A DNA stretch of 14,318 bases from Spirochaetaceae bacterium (GCA_031290855.1 JAISLM010000132.1:1-14318), one strand, 5' to 3'. Numbered from the stretch's first letter, positions 1 through 8,615 are shown. Notes: generated by a model from the letters alone, not told the origin. Made by a program: numbers and translations.

Positions 1-348
1 ACCTCCCTAATTAGGTATTCTAAAGTCTATCATGTGCTTTCACGTAAGTCAATATATTACAAGAATTTAGGTGAAAAAAAGTAATGACAGGGGTAAATTT
101 AGGCGGAGTTAGGGTTTAACATACGGAGAAAAAAGTGAAAGGAGCCTAAGCGGAAACACACTTTCGGCGGCGCTGCGGGGGCTTTTCATCAGGTAAAATT
201 TTTGCGGGTCAAGTTTAGAGCTTGCGGCGGGGATGTCCCCGTCAGCCTTCTGCCCGTATAACGCTTTGAACACGACGGACGGGGGTTGCCGGCGGGCGCC
301 GCCGACACAAACCGCAAAGCGGCTTGTGTCAACCTGTAATGTAGAAGA
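1..348. other. Non-coding flank downstream of nhaC
   Basis: No convincing gene is seen. The first ~180 bases are AT-rich; the rest is GC-rich. Closest to nhaC is a hairpin (separate entry). On the minus strand, reading away from nhaC, an AAAGTG/CACTTT pair (about 132-167) is followed by a short T-run, but the stem is weak and the loop long, so I do not call it a terminator. No rho-independent terminator is clearly visible for the operon. Confidence 0.6.
304..330. repeat. Palindrome just downstream of nhaC
   Basis: A 7-bp outer stem (gacacaa / ttgtgtc), one A-C mismatch, then a 4-bp inner stem (ccgc / gcgg) around an aaa loop. It begins 18 bases after the nhaC stop codon. No T-run follows on the minus strand, so it is not a textbook terminator; it could still protect the 3' end of the operon mRNA. 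A related palindrome with the core caaaccgc-nnn-gcggtttg is at 11252-11270, so this may be a small dispersed repeat family. Confidence 0.6.
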
Positions 349-1791
349 TTATTCTGCGGGGCTTTCGTCTACGGCTATTACCGTGTCGGGGTCGTCAGAA
401 ATTTTTACTGTAAGCAGCCCGACCGCCGTCATGATTATTACCGCGAGCGGCATAAGGTAGTTGAAGAAGGCCCAGGGAGCGTACTGCCACACGCTGATTC
501 CCAGTACGCCGGTCATATAAACGCCGCAGGTGTTCCACGGCACGAGCGCGCTTGTTACAGTTCCCGCGCTTTCCAGCGCGTTGCTCAGCATTTTGGGGTG
601 CAGTCCGCGTTTCCGGTACGAGGCGTTGTACATTCGTCCCGGTACCACGATGGAGATGTACTGTTCCGGCATACAGGCGTTGCTGCCTATGCAGGTCAGT
701 ATCGTCAGCGTGACGAGCGAGGTTACGCCCTTCGCCAGCTTGATGAGCTGGTTCACGATAACTTCGAGCTGGCTCGTGCTTTCCATGATGCCGCCGAACA
801 TCATAGCCAGAATCGTCAGCGAGATCGAGTACATCATGTTTTCAAGGCCGCCGCTCGTCAAAAGTTCGTCTATCGCTTCCACGCCGGTTTCGCTGACAAA
901 GCCGCTGTAGGCGCAGGCCAGCAGGTCGCCGAAGCTATTGCCCTGCACGATCGCGCCCAGGATTCCGCCGCTAACTATACCCAAAAATATGCCCGGTATG
1001 GCCGGCATTTTCAGCGCGATCGAGACTATGACAACGATTGGCGGTATCAACAGAACGGGGTTTATTTTGAAGGTACTGTGCAAGCCGTCCGTAATGATGT
1101 TGATGTTGCTCATGTCCGTGTTGTCTCCGGCAAAACGAAGGCCAAGAAGCAGGTAAATGATGATGACGACTATGTACACCGGGACGGTGGACTTAAGCAT
1201 GAACTTTACGTGTGTAAACACGTCCGTGCCGGCCATCGCGGGGGCCAGGTTCGTCGTGTCGCTGAGCGGAGACATCTTGTCTCCGAAGTAAGCGCCGCTG
1301 ATGATGGCTCCCGCCGCCATCGCCGGCGGGATTCCGAGTCCCGTCGCCACGCCCATCAGCGCTATGCCGATAGTGCCCGCGGTGCCCCAGGACGTGCCTG
1401 TCGCAAGCGAGGTTATAGAGCAGGTCAAAAGGCTCGCGACCAGGAAAAGGGCGGGGGTGATGATCTTTAAGCCGTAGTATATCATCGTCGGAACGACGCC
1501 CGATACCAGCCAGACGCCGACGAGTACGCCGATGATGGCCAGTATTATTACCGCCTGTAAAGCCTGATAAATACCATCAAACATACCTTTTTCGATATGT
1601 TTCCAACTGTAACCAAGGATAAGCGCCATCACCGCGGCAAACGCGCTGCCTATCAGCATCGGTACATGGGGGTCAACCTCAAATACCGCTATGCCTATCG
1701 CCATTACGGCGATTAGGACCGCGAATGAAAGCAACGCTTCCCATAATCTTGGCTTGCGCGGTTCCCGCGCCTTTTTTTGTTCTTTACCCAT
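349..1791 (-). CDS. nhaC: NhaC-family Na+/H+ antiporter-like membrane carrier
   Basis: The product is a 480-residue inner-membrane protein made largely of hydrophobic segments, the first starting near residue 17 after a basic N-terminus. It has the NhaC-family hallmarks SLATGTSWGTAG (128-139), GAYFGDKMSPLSDTTNLAP (166-184) and SAGTVTSALVPWNTCG (408-423). Length and motif order fit a full-length member. The family exchanges Na+ for protons; some relatives exchange organic acids. It is the last gene of the ornithine operon, 21 bases after the glmL-like gene, with its own strong site GGAGG six bases before the ATG. From context it may couple ornithine fermentation to Na+/H+ homeostasis, or may itself move ornithine or a product. 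The substrate cannot be read from the sequence, so only the family call is firm. Confidence 0.9.
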   Translation of the reverse strand: MGKEQKKAREPRKPRLWEALLSFAVLIAVMAIGIAVFEVDPHVPMLIGSAFAAVMALILGYSWKHIEKGMFDGIYQALQAVIILAIIGVLVGVWLVSGVVPTMIYYGLKIITPALFLVASLLTCSITSLATGTSWGTAGTIGIALMGVATGLGIPPAMAAGAIISGAYFGDKMSPLSDTTNLAPAMAGTDVFTHVKFMLKSTVPVYIVVIIIYLLLGLRFAGDNTDMSNINIITDGLHSTFKINPVLLIPPIVVIVSIALKMPAIPGIFLGIVSGGILGAIVQGNSFGDLLACAYSGFVSETGVEAIDELLTSGGLENMMYSISLTILAMMFGGIMESTSQLEVIVNQLIKLAKGVTSLVTLTILTCIGSNACMPEQYISIVVPGRMYNASYRKRGLHPKMLSNALESAGTVTSALVPWNTCGVYMTGVLGISVWQYAPWAFFNYLMPLAVIIMTAVGLLTVKISDDPDTVIAVDESPAE

Positions 1792-1812
1792 TTTGTTCCT
1801 CCAAAAATTTTT

Positions 1813-3180
1813 TTATTTTGGGTCCAGGCCCAAACTTTTTTTTAGAAGCCGCACTGCGGCTTCGGGATACCGTTTTGAAAGCGCCCCTAACGACGCCATG
1901 ATGTAATCGTTGTCTACAAGTATCTCTGCGGTTTCGGGCGGAAAAAGCAGAGTTCCGTTCTCATTTTGTTTCGCTATAGCCCGCATGATCTCCACGCGGC
2001 GCGGCAGCCGCGTCAACGCGCCGCCCGTGCCTATTATGTACCTAACCTGTGTCAGGTCTTTGCCTTCCGCGATTGTAACGCGGCCCGTCGGCCCGTACAG
2101 GTAGCGTATACGCCCGGCGTGCCGTTCCACAGCCTGCAATACGGCCTCCAGCGTCAGCCTTTCCACGTACTTTATCTCGTTTGCCGTTTCGGGGACGGGT
2201 TTGTAGTTGGTCGTAACCTCCTCAAGAGGGAAACCGAGTTCCGCCTGTAGCTTTTCCGGGCCGACAAGCGCGGCGACGTTTTTCATATTCACGTAGACGC
2301 CGAGATCGCCCTCCACAGTGCGTTTGGCGAGCGGTTCTGGCGCGGTGGAAATGCGGGAGATTTCCTCCGCGCCCGCCGTAACGGAATGAAGGTCGGTGGT
2401 CGCCCCTCCCACGTCCAGCACGGCAAGGTCGCCTATTTCCTTGTAAAGAAGTTTTGCGCACTCCATCACCGCGCCGGGCGTCGGGACGATTGGGCCGCCC
2501 ACCATGTCGCGCACCTTTTCCATGCCGGGCGCGTGGACTATATGCTCCTCGAAAGCCGCCTGAATAACGGCCCGCGCCGGTTCCACATTCAAATCGTCTA
2601 TCTTTGGGTACACGTTTTCTACGATGTATAGCGGTGCCGCGCTTTTCTTGAAAATAAGCTCGATCTCCGCGTGGTTGTCCGAATTTCCCGCGTATATCAC
2701 GGGGACATTGAGGCCCATAGAAAGGATTTTTTCGGCGTTTTCAAGCGCCGTTTCGCGCTCGCCGTGTTCAACGCCGCCTGCCAGCATTATCAGATTCGGC
2801 TTGATCTCCTTGATCCGTTCCAGATCGGCGCGTCGCAACGTCCCCGCCGTTATCTGATGTATGATCGCGCCCGCGCCGAGGGCGGCTTCTTTGGCGGCGC
2901 GAGCCGTCATGTCGTAAACGAGGCCGTGAACCGTCATCTTGAGGCCGCCCGCCGCGCTTGAAGTCGCAAGCATCTCGCGGTACTCGATTGACGGGACGCC
3001 CTTTGCCCGGCAAAGGGCGTCTATCGCGCCCTGTAATCCTATGCGGACATCACCTTGTAGCACTGATGTGGGCGCCTGACCCTGACCCCAGAATACCGCG
3101 TCACCTGAAACATCCTGAAAAGCGTTTACAAGCGTGGTCGTGGAGCCTATCTCGGCTACAAGAACGTCTACCCGCATCAT
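1813..3180 (-). CDS. MutL/GlmL-family actin-like ATPase, probable reactivase of ornithine aminomutase
   Basis: The product has 455 residues. It shows the two phosphate-binding motifs of the sugar kinase/Hsp70/actin fold: EIGSTTT (10-16) and DVGGATTDLHS (256-266). A glycine-rich GTGGALTRL follows nearer the C-terminus. This is the GlmL/MutL family, first described beside glutamate mutase and thought to reactivate B12 mutases by swapping damaged cobalamin. Here it follows oraE directly: the start ATG shares the four bases ATGA with the oraE stop (a second ATG at 3175-3177 is also possible), and AAGGA lies just upstream. This coupling suggests it serves OraSE rather than glutamate mutase, for which no genes are seen. 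The family call is secure; the partner is inferred from position. It is often misannotated as a DNA mismatch repair MutL, which is unrelated. Confidence 0.9.
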   Translation of the reverse strand: MMRVDVLVAEIGSTTTLVNAFQDVSGDAVFWGQGQAPTSVLQGDVRIGLQGAIDALCRAKGVPSIEYREMLATSSAAGGLKMTVHGLVYDMTARAAKEAALGAGAIIHQITAGTLRRADLERIKEIKPNLIMLAGGVEHGERETALENAEKILSMGLNVPVIYAGNSDNHAEIELIFKKSAAPLYIVENVYPKIDDLNVEPARAVIQAAFEEHIVHAPGMEKVRDMVGGPIVPTPGAVMECAKLLYKEIGDLAVLDVGGATTDLHSVTAGAEEISRISTAPEPLAKRTVEGDLGVYVNMKNVAALVGPEKLQAELGFPLEEVTTNYKPVPETANEIKYVERLTLEAVLQAVERHAGRIRYLYGPTGRVTIAEGKDLTQVRYIIGTGGALTRLPRRVEIMRAIAKQNENGTLLFPPETAEILVDNDYIMASLGALSKRYPEAAVRLLKKSLGLDPK

Positions 3181-5396
3181 TTTTTCCTTTTTTCGCGCCG
3201 TTTTTTTATCAAAAATGTCGCAACGTCAATACCGTGCGTACCCCTGCCGAAACCCGCGTCCATGCCCGCCTCGACAGCTAGCTTCGGCGCGACCTGCGTG
3301 CCTCCGGCCACGATTATAAGCTTGTCCCGAACGCCTTTTTCCACCGCCAGTTCGTGTATCCGCTTCATGTTCTTGTAGTGGATGTCGTCGTGGCTGATGA
3401 TTGTCGAGGCAAGTATCGCCCCGGCGTCCGTCTCTATCGCCGCGTCCACCAGCTTTTCTACCGGGACGGATGTTCCAAGGTGGTTAACCTCGATGCCGAA
3501 ACGTTCTATACCGCCGTGTTTTATATCGATAATCTCGCGTAAGCCGACGGAGTGTTCGTCCTCTCCCACCGTACCGCAGACCACCTTGAGAGGGTGGGTT
3601 TTTACGTCGGCGCGGATCTCGTCATCGGACAAAACCTCCGGCAGCGGCGGAATAACAAGTTTGCCGGTATCAACATCGAAGGGCAGCCTGCCTTTAAGTT
3701 CTATGCGGACGCCCTCGGCCTCCTGCATGACCTCGATGTTGATGATCTCCGCGTCCTCCAGGTTCATCTTTGCCGCAAACTCCAGCGCCGCCGCCTCGGC
3801 TATACGCCTGCCGGCGGGCAGGAACATATTTACCATCACGATGCCGTCCGCGCTCCACTCCATCTCCGGTTTCAAAAGACTTGTGTTCCGGTACTTGGCG
3901 GTTTCCTCCATCCTGACATTGACGTTATCGTTTGGATCAAGCTCGTCTATGTAGACGATCTTTTCGGGCTTTTCAAAGGTCGAGCCGCCTATCAGCTTTG
4001 ACGGGTTGTCCGTTGCGGACGGATCGTACTGGGCAACGTTGTTGTAGCCGTAATGGGCGGTGACCGGCGCCATGTAATCGTCATCACGCTGGTAAACCGT
4101 GCCCGCGCCCACCCCCGCGTCCGCCTTGCGTATTATCGCGTCGCCGTTTCGTTCCGGGTAACAACCCGAATCGACAAAGAAGCCGTCCTCAACCGCCTTA
4201 AAGTAACCGCCTGTCCGGAGAATTTCTTCCATAAAAAGGCAGGCGCGTTCCTTTATCTCCCGCGCCTTCTCGCGCAAGGGGCCTTTGTCTTTAAGTTCGA
4301 TCATGTCCATAAGGCCGTCCAGCCCCATAAAAACCTGCTTGGCCGTATCGCAGGCCTCCATGTTGTATATGTGCCAGGGGACGTTGCGCCCTTCGTCCGG
4401 CGTTATCGTTGACTGAATGTCGGAACTGGTAAGTTTGGAAACAAGTATGTTTAGGACGTGCGTCACCGTGTTCTCGCGGGCGGACGCCTCCATGTACTTG
4501 GTGTTCATCTGCGCCCGCATCCGGTAATCGCGGCAGAGATCGCGGAGCGCGACCGCGTAAGGCAGATCCATGGACACGCAGGGGGCGGGCGGCGCGGTAG
4601 GCGGCACGGTAGAAAGGCAGATGTTGGAATTCTTGATCCCGACCCTGGCGGAAAAAAGGCTGTTTATCGAATGCTGGACGATAAGTTCCGGCATAACCTT
4701 CCATGCCTCGCGGGCAGTAGCGTTCGCGTTATGGGCCCCGTCAATCTGCGCCATGTCGGCCCACGCCATTATCTTTTTCGATTCGCAGGCGTCGACAAAC
4801 GAGCGCACCATGTTGATATTACGGTACAGCACGTTGTACTGCGGATCCTGATGGGCGCCGTTAATCCCTTCCTCGGCAAACAGCACCGCCACCTCCGGCC
4901 CGGCAACGCCTGAAACGTAGGAGTGGTAGTTTATAGGGCGGCCAACCTCGTCCTCTATCATGTCGAGCGCTTTCCGCTGGGCGCGAATCTGCTTGCGCGT
5001 TATCGGAACGCCGCCCACGCCCTGGGGCGTCCCCTCGATAAGGCCGTCTATGTGGGACTGCCCCGCCGTCCGAATCACCATTATGTGATCCGCGCCGTGC
5101 CAGGCCGCCATCCGCATACGGCGTATGTCGTCTTCGAAACGCCCGGAAGCTATCTCCGTCGTGATAACCGGCATCGGCTGCGGGTCTATGTCCCCAAAAT
5201 ACTTGGCTGAAGGCAGCGGCACATACTTCTGTAACGGCTCGCTTGAGTCGCTGTAGCTGAAAGGCCCCAGCGTTTTGGAAGCCGCCGCCATGCGCCAGGT
5301 CCAGCCACGCCGCCTGGGCCGGTACTTGTCCAAGTCTTTCAGTATACCTTCTATATCTATCTTTTTGTCCTGCTGTAGTTTCCCGGTGTCCATCAT
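3177..5396 (-). CDS. oraE: D-ornithine 4,5-aminomutase, large E subunit
   Basis: The product is the 739-residue catalytic subunit of the adenosylcobalamin- and PLP-dependent enzyme converting D-ornithine to (2R,4S)-2,4-diaminopentanoate by moving the terminal amino group. The N-terminal ~550 residues form the TIM-barrel region. The C-terminal Rossmann part carries the B12 motif DEHSVG (613-618) with His615 as probable cobalt ligand. Lys626 lies exactly 11 residues later, the spacing known for His618 and the PLP-binding Lys629 in the Clostridium sticklandii enzyme. The C-terminus ends in a very basic KKRREKRKK tail. GGAGG lies 3 bases before the first ATG and 6 before the second (5391-5393), so translation may start at the second. 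The start overlaps the oraS stop by 4 bases, as expected for a two-subunit complex made in equal amounts. Confidence 0.96.
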   Translation of the reverse strand: MMDTGKLQQDKKIDIEGILKDLDKYRPRRRGWTWRMAAASKTLGPFSYSDSSEPLQKYVPLPSAKYFGDIDPQPMPVITTEIASGRFEDDIRRMRMAAWHGADHIMVIRTAGQSHIDGLIEGTPQGVGGVPITRKQIRAQRKALDMIEDEVGRPINYHSYVSGVAGPEVAVLFAEEGINGAHQDPQYNVLYRNINMVRSFVDACESKKIMAWADMAQIDGAHNANATAREAWKVMPELIVQHSINSLFSARVGIKNSNICLSTVPPTAPPAPCVSMDLPYAVALRDLCRDYRMRAQMNTKYMEASARENTVTHVLNILVSKLTSSDIQSTITPDEGRNVPWHIYNMEACDTAKQVFMGLDGLMDMIELKDKGPLREKAREIKERACLFMEEILRTGGYFKAVEDGFFVDSGCYPERNGDAIIRKADAGVGAGTVYQRDDDYMAPVTAHYGYNNVAQYDPSATDNPSKLIGGSTFEKPEKIVYIDELDPNDNVNVRMEETAKYRNTSLLKPEMEWSADGIVMVNMFLPAGRRIAEAAALEFAAKMNLEDAEIINIEVMQEAEGVRIELKGRLPFDVDTGKLVIPPLPEVLSDDEIRADVKTHPLKVVCGTVGEDEHSVGLREIIDIKHGGIERFGIEVNHLGTSVPVEKLVDAAIETDAGAILASTIISHDDIHYKNMKRIHELAVEKGVRDKLIIVAGGTQVAPKLAVEAGMDAGFGRGTHGIDVATFLIKKRREKRKK

Positions 5397-5761
5397 TTTC
5401 CTCCGGCCTGTTTAAAAAGGGCGGCGGCCTCGTCCCAGCCTTCGCCCCGCGCAAGCATCACGCCCGCCTCTTTCACGGAAATATTCCGGGCGCGGGCCAG
5501 CTTGTACACGACGTGTCCCGCGCCCTTGCCCATCAAAGCCCTGTCTATGCAGCCCGACACTATAGCCTTGGTATCCGGCGATGAAAAACCCATGCGTAAC
5601 AGCACGGAACGCTCGATGGACGGCGACGTGTTCCTCCGTCCAAGCTCCAACAGCGGTTCCACAACTTTTTCAGTAAGTTCCCAATAATATTTGTACAATT
5701 CTTCGTCACTCATGCCGGCCAATTTTTTTCGCCGCTCGTTAAAATCATCCTGTCTTTGCAT
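5393..5761 (-). CDS. oraS: D-ornithine 4,5-aminomutase, small S subunit
   Basis: The product, counted from the chosen start, has 122 residues, matching the ~121-residue OraS of C. sticklandii. It has the OraS features PSIERSVLLRMGFSS and GKGAGHVVYKLA. OraS binds OraE and is required for activity although it lacks the cofactor-binding domains. The open frame continues 14 codons upstream, but the ATG at 5759-5761 is preceded by a near-ideal AGGAGG at 5 bases, and the protein from there aligns with the family start (MQRQDDFNERRKKLAG). The gene overlaps the end of ortB by 17 bases and the start of oraE by 4, so it is translationally linked to both. Confidence 0.95.
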   Translation of the reverse strand: MQRQDDFNERRKKLAGMSDEELYKYYWELTEKVVEPLLELGRRNTSPSIERSVLLRMGFSSPDTKAIVSGCIDRALMGKGAGHVVYKLARARNISVKEAGVMLARGEGWDEAAALFKQAGGK

Positions 5762-7190
5762 TTTTGCCTCCTGACAAGCCGTCTTCGCCGTTAATCCCGG
5801 CAACGACCTTCTTTACAAACGCCGTGTCCCTGCGGGTTTCCTCCGCCAGGAACGCAATATCCGCCTCGCCTGGCGCTTTGCCGTAATTTTTTACCGCCGT
5901 TTTGATAAGCGACGCCCGTATATGATTCAGATCGAGTTCTGTAGCCTTGATCAAAGACGGGTGGGACGGCAGGATAAGGTTTACTCCGGGCTTTTCATCT
6001 GCCGGGTCACCAAAAAACACATCAATCCCGTTGGACTTGGCAAAAGAAAGCTGAGGTTGAACGTGTTTTCCCGCCCCCGTGTACTCTGTTTCCTGCACAA
6101 GTATGATCTGGTCCTCAGGCATATCCTGAGAAAGGGCAAATGCGGCGGCAAGCGAGGTGTTGCCCGCAGGCCCCTTTTCCAGCCCCTCAAGGCTCGCCAA
6201 GGCTTCGGTGATGTAGAACACGCTGCCCTGCGTCACCGTAACATAGCGGTCCATGTAGCGGAGCGGGCGGGCGGCGGAACGGGGCACGTCGGAACGATCC
6301 GGCCAGGCGGCAAACGGTACGCCAAAACCGGTATGCCCGGTCGTAAACGACTTCCTGTTAAACTGGCTGTCGGACGCCATGTGCAGCCCGGCGAGATTCA
6401 CGCTTGCCCCTACAAGCTCGCCCCGGTAGTCCGCCATGTGCAGCCCGCGAGCGGTGCCGGTAAGGTTTCCGCCCCCGGCGTTGGTGCACACCACAACGGA
6501 CGGATCGCGGGAAAACTTATTCCTGAACTGTTCCGCTATCTCGAAGCCGAGCGTTTCTATGCCGGCTATGCCGAAAGGCGTGTAAAGCGAGGCGTTAAAG
6601 AAGCCCGTTTCCTCCAACAGCAGCAGGAATTTGTAGAACAATTCAGGCCCCACGGATAACTGCACAACTTCCGCGCCTAGCGCCTCGCATTTCCGCGCCT
6701 TTTCGATGATTTCCGGCTGGCCCAGCCCTTTGGAATCGTAGCATTCCTGCACGACGATGCATTTTAGACCCGCTATCGCCGCCTGGGACGCGACCGCCGC
6801 GCCGTAATTTCCGCTTGTAGCGGAAATTACCCCTTTGAAACCAAGCTTTTTCGCGTGGTATACCGATACTGCGGCCCGCCTTACCTTAAAACTGCCGGAA
6901 GGATTGGCCGCCTCGTCCTTGATAAAGATACGCGCCCCGTGCCCCGGTCTGGCGGCGCACTTCCGGGCCAGCGCCGTCAGATTCCGCAGTTCTATCACCG
7001 GCGTATCGCCGACGTGAACGTTCCGCTGGATACTGCGGATTTCGCTCAGCGTATAGCCGGTCTCGCTCATCATCCGCTTGTAGTCAAAGGCTATACCGCC
7101 GCTTTCAAACTTGTTGTAGTCTATCCCGACCGACTTCTTCATGATCTCGCCCTTGCGGGCCATGACGGAAGCGTAATCGTTGCCTTTCAT
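5745..7190 (-). CDS. ortB: 2-amino-4-oxopentanoate thiolase, beta (PLP) subunit
   Basis: The product has 481 residues and belongs to the fold-type II PLP enzymes related to threonine synthase. The likely Schiff-base lysine is Lys102 in PSGSFKVRRA, followed by the substrate-binding loop TSGNYGAA (~125-132) and a glycine-rich phosphate loop TNAGGGNLTG (236-245). With OrtA it cleaves 2-amino-4-oxopentanoate with CoA to alanine and acetyl-CoA. The ATG overlaps the ortA stop by 4 bases, and GAGGAG lies 8 bases upstream. Alone it could be mistaken for threonine synthase, but ortA, ord and oraSE around it settle the role. The codons for the SGNYG loop form a perfect 12-bp hairpin (6804-6830), listed separately. 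Confidence 0.94.
   Translation of the reverse strand: MKGNDYASVMARKGEIMKKSVGIDYNKFESGGIAFDYKRMMSETGYTLSEIRSIQRNVHVGDTPVIELRNLTALARKCAARPGHGARIFIKDEAANPSGSFKVRRAAVSVYHAKKLGFKGVISATSGNYGAAVASQAAIAGLKCIVVQECYDSKGLGQPEIIEKARKCEALGAEVVQLSVGPELFYKFLLLLEETGFFNASLYTPFGIAGIETLGFEIAEQFRNKFSRDPSVVVCTNAGGGNLTGTARGLHMADYRGELVGASVNLAGLHMASDSQFNRKSFTTGHTGFGVPFAAWPDRSDVPRSAARPLRYMDRYVTVTQGSVFYITEALASLEGLEKGPAGNTSLAAAFALSQDMPEDQIILVQETEYTGAGKHVQPQLSFAKSNGIDVFFGDPADEKPGVNLILPSHPSLIKATELDLNHIRASLIKTAVKNYGKAPGEADIAFLAEETRRDTAFVKKVVAGINGEDGLSGGKNAKTG
6804..6830. repeat. Perfect 12-bp inverted repeat inside ortB
   Basis: Arms gtaatttccgct (6804-6815) and agcggaaattac (6819-6830) pair without mismatch around a 3-base tgt loop. 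In the ortB frame they encode VISATSGNY, part of the conserved PLP loop, so the protein sequence constrains them. It may be a chance product of codon choice or a real mRNA structure. Confidence 0.8.
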
Positions 7191-7489
7191 TCCGCTTTCT
7201 CCTCAAATACGGCGCGACGGACCTGCTCGCTGATGTCAAGCAGTTCAGGCACAAAATCGCCGAACCCATGCCGGTACGCGGGATTCGCTTCGAGCAGCGT
7301 CCCCTCCTCCGTCCGTCCCGTCCGCGTTGTAACCCGCGCGGGCCCGCCAAGCTCGGCATCCGCCTGTAGGCGGCCCTTTACCCACATCTCAAGCGGCGCG
7401 CGTTTCGTGTCTTCCGGCACCTGAGGCGCGCGTTTTTCCGGCTCAAGAATAATTCTATGTATAAGAACCCATGTATTTTTTTTAACCAC
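7187..7489 (-). CDS. ortA: 2-amino-4-oxopentanoate thiolase, alpha subunit
   Basis: This small protein (100 residues from the chosen start) has the OrtA pattern of an N-terminal WVLIHRIILEPEKRAP, then PEDTKRAPLEMWVKG and a C-terminal GFGDFVPELLDI. OrtA pairs with OrtB to form the CoA-dependent thiolase that releases alanine and acetyl-CoA. The frame can open at a GTG at 7499-7501, but that codon overlaps a GGAGG. The GTG at 7487-7489 lies five bases after this GGAGG and gives a start that fits the family, so I place the start there. The gene overlaps ortB by 4 bases and is preceded by a 62-base gap after ord that contains a small hairpin. Confidence 0.92.
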   Translation of the reverse strand: MVKKNTWVLIHRIILEPEKRAPQVPEDTKRAPLEMWVKGRLQADAELGGPARVTTRTGRTEEGTLLEANPAYRHGFGDFVPELLDISEQVRRAVFEEKAE

Positions 7490-7511
7490 ATTAGCCTCCA
7501 CAATTCGTCGA

Positions 7512-7528
7512 TCCGCGTAATTCGCGGA
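7512..7528. repeat. Small hairpin between ord and ortA
   Basis: tccgcg / cgcgga form a 6-bp stem with a 5-base taatt loop, in the only sizeable gap between the enzyme genes of the operon. It lies just upstream of the ortA ribosome site. It could mark an mRNA processing or expression-balancing point; there is no T-run. Confidence 0.45.
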
Positions 7529-7551
7529 CTTTCCGCTTTGCCGAACCCGCG

Positions 7552-8610
7552 TTACTTTACGATTTTCGCTTCCTCGCAGACCATCTCGCGCATATCGCCC
7601 ATGATCGCGTGCGGGACGGGCAGGGTGAGCATCGTATGGAGGCCCGGACGGGCGTTGATAACGTGCGGAATCATATTCGACAGCATCGCTATCGTGCCTA
7701 TGCCTCCGGGCACCTCCGGCGAATTTATCATATTGATATTCGGCACACCCTGAATTATCACGTAATCGCCGGTTTTGACGCCGGCCTGTTCCGGTTCAAT
7801 CTGCTGCGGGTGGTCCATCTCTATCGTCAGTTTGCCGCCTACATAGCCGCCCCCCTTCATCGCGCAACCCGCCACGTTTCCCGCCTTGGCGAAACCGTGG
7901 GGCGACTTGCGGTCCGTCTCCGTGATGATGGGTTCCATCGACTGCTCGAAGCCGCTCAACTTCCAGCCGAGAGCCTCGGAAATCATCCCGACGGACTCGG
8001 CAAAACCCACATGCCCCGACAGCTTGCCCGTCTTGACGCCGTTACGGAACTCTTCCGGCGTAATGCCTATCCCCTGTTCCTCCATCACGGCGGGGCCGAA
8101 CGGCGAAAGGCTGTTCACGCGCCGCGAGATTATATGGTCAACACTCCTGCAACAGCCCGTCATCAGGATCACGAGCAGGTCCATGATAAGGCCGGGGTTT
8201 ATCCCCGTACCGAGAACCGACACGCCGTTGGCTTTGGCTATCCCGTCGATCTTCTTTGCCAGCTCCGGCTCCCTGGCCTTGGGATACGCCATTTCCTCCG
8301 CGCTGGTAATGCAGTTGATCTTCTTTTCAAGAATGAATTTTATCCTGTCGAAAGCCTTCGCGGTGAACGAATCGGTACACAGCATCACCACGTCGGCCGA
8401 TTTTTCTTTTATAACATCTTCAGGCGACCCGATTAGCACGTCCGGCCTGCCGTCCCTTTTTACCTTAAGAAAGTCGTACATACTCCTGCCGATCTTCCCC
8501 GGCCTTCCGGCAACGCCAACAATATCGACGCCCTTCTTTTCCAGCAGCATCTCCGCAATACCGGAGCCCATGGCGCCCAGTCCCCAAATTATAATTTTCA
8601 CGTTTTGCAT
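7552..8610 (-). CDS. ord: 2,4-diaminopentanoate dehydrogenase
   Basis: The product has 352 residues. It has an N-terminal dinucleotide-binding Rossmann fold with GLGAMG at residues 10-15, and the dihydrodipicolinate reductase-like arrangement of the Ord family. Family features include GTGINPGLIMDLL in the middle and the C-terminal GVPNINMINSPEVPGGIGT. The enzyme oxidatively deaminates (2R,4S)-2,4-diaminopentanoate to 2-amino-4-oxopentanoate, giving NAD(P)H and ammonia. It is the first gene of the operon. The ATG is preceded by AAGGAG at 5 bases, and a good promoter lies about 34 bases further upstream. Similar proteins are often labelled only as dihydrodipicolinate reductase; the gene set here makes Ord the clear choice. 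Confidence 0.94.
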   Translation of the reverse strand: MQNVKIIIWGLGAMGSGIAEMLLEKKGVDIVGVAGRPGKIGRSMYDFLKVKRDGRPDVLIGSPEDVIKEKSADVVMLCTDSFTAKAFDRIKFILEKKINCITSAEEMAYPKAREPELAKKIDGIAKANGVSVLGTGINPGLIMDLLVILMTGCCRSVDHIISRRVNSLSPFGPAVMEEQGIGITPEEFRNGVKTGKLSGHVGFAESVGMISEALGWKLSGFEQSMEPIITETDRKSPHGFAKAGNVAGCAMKGGGYVGGKLTIEMDHPQQIEPEQAGVKTGDYVIIQGVPNINMINSPEVPGGIGTIAMLSNMIPHVINARPGLHTMLTLPVPHAIMGDMREMVCEEAKIVK

Positions 8611-8615
8611 AAAAA

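Noticed and set aside
598..1470. Long plus-strand open frame (290 codons) opposite nhaC
   Set aside because: It lies wholly within nhaC, whose frame gives clear family motifs; the plus-strand product is rich in Arg, His and Asp with no recognisable domain, as expected for an antisense shadow.
5922..6659. Plus-strand open frame (245 codons) opposite ortB
   Set aside because: The ortB frame carries conserved PLP motifs; the opposite frame has no plausible motif or ribosome site.
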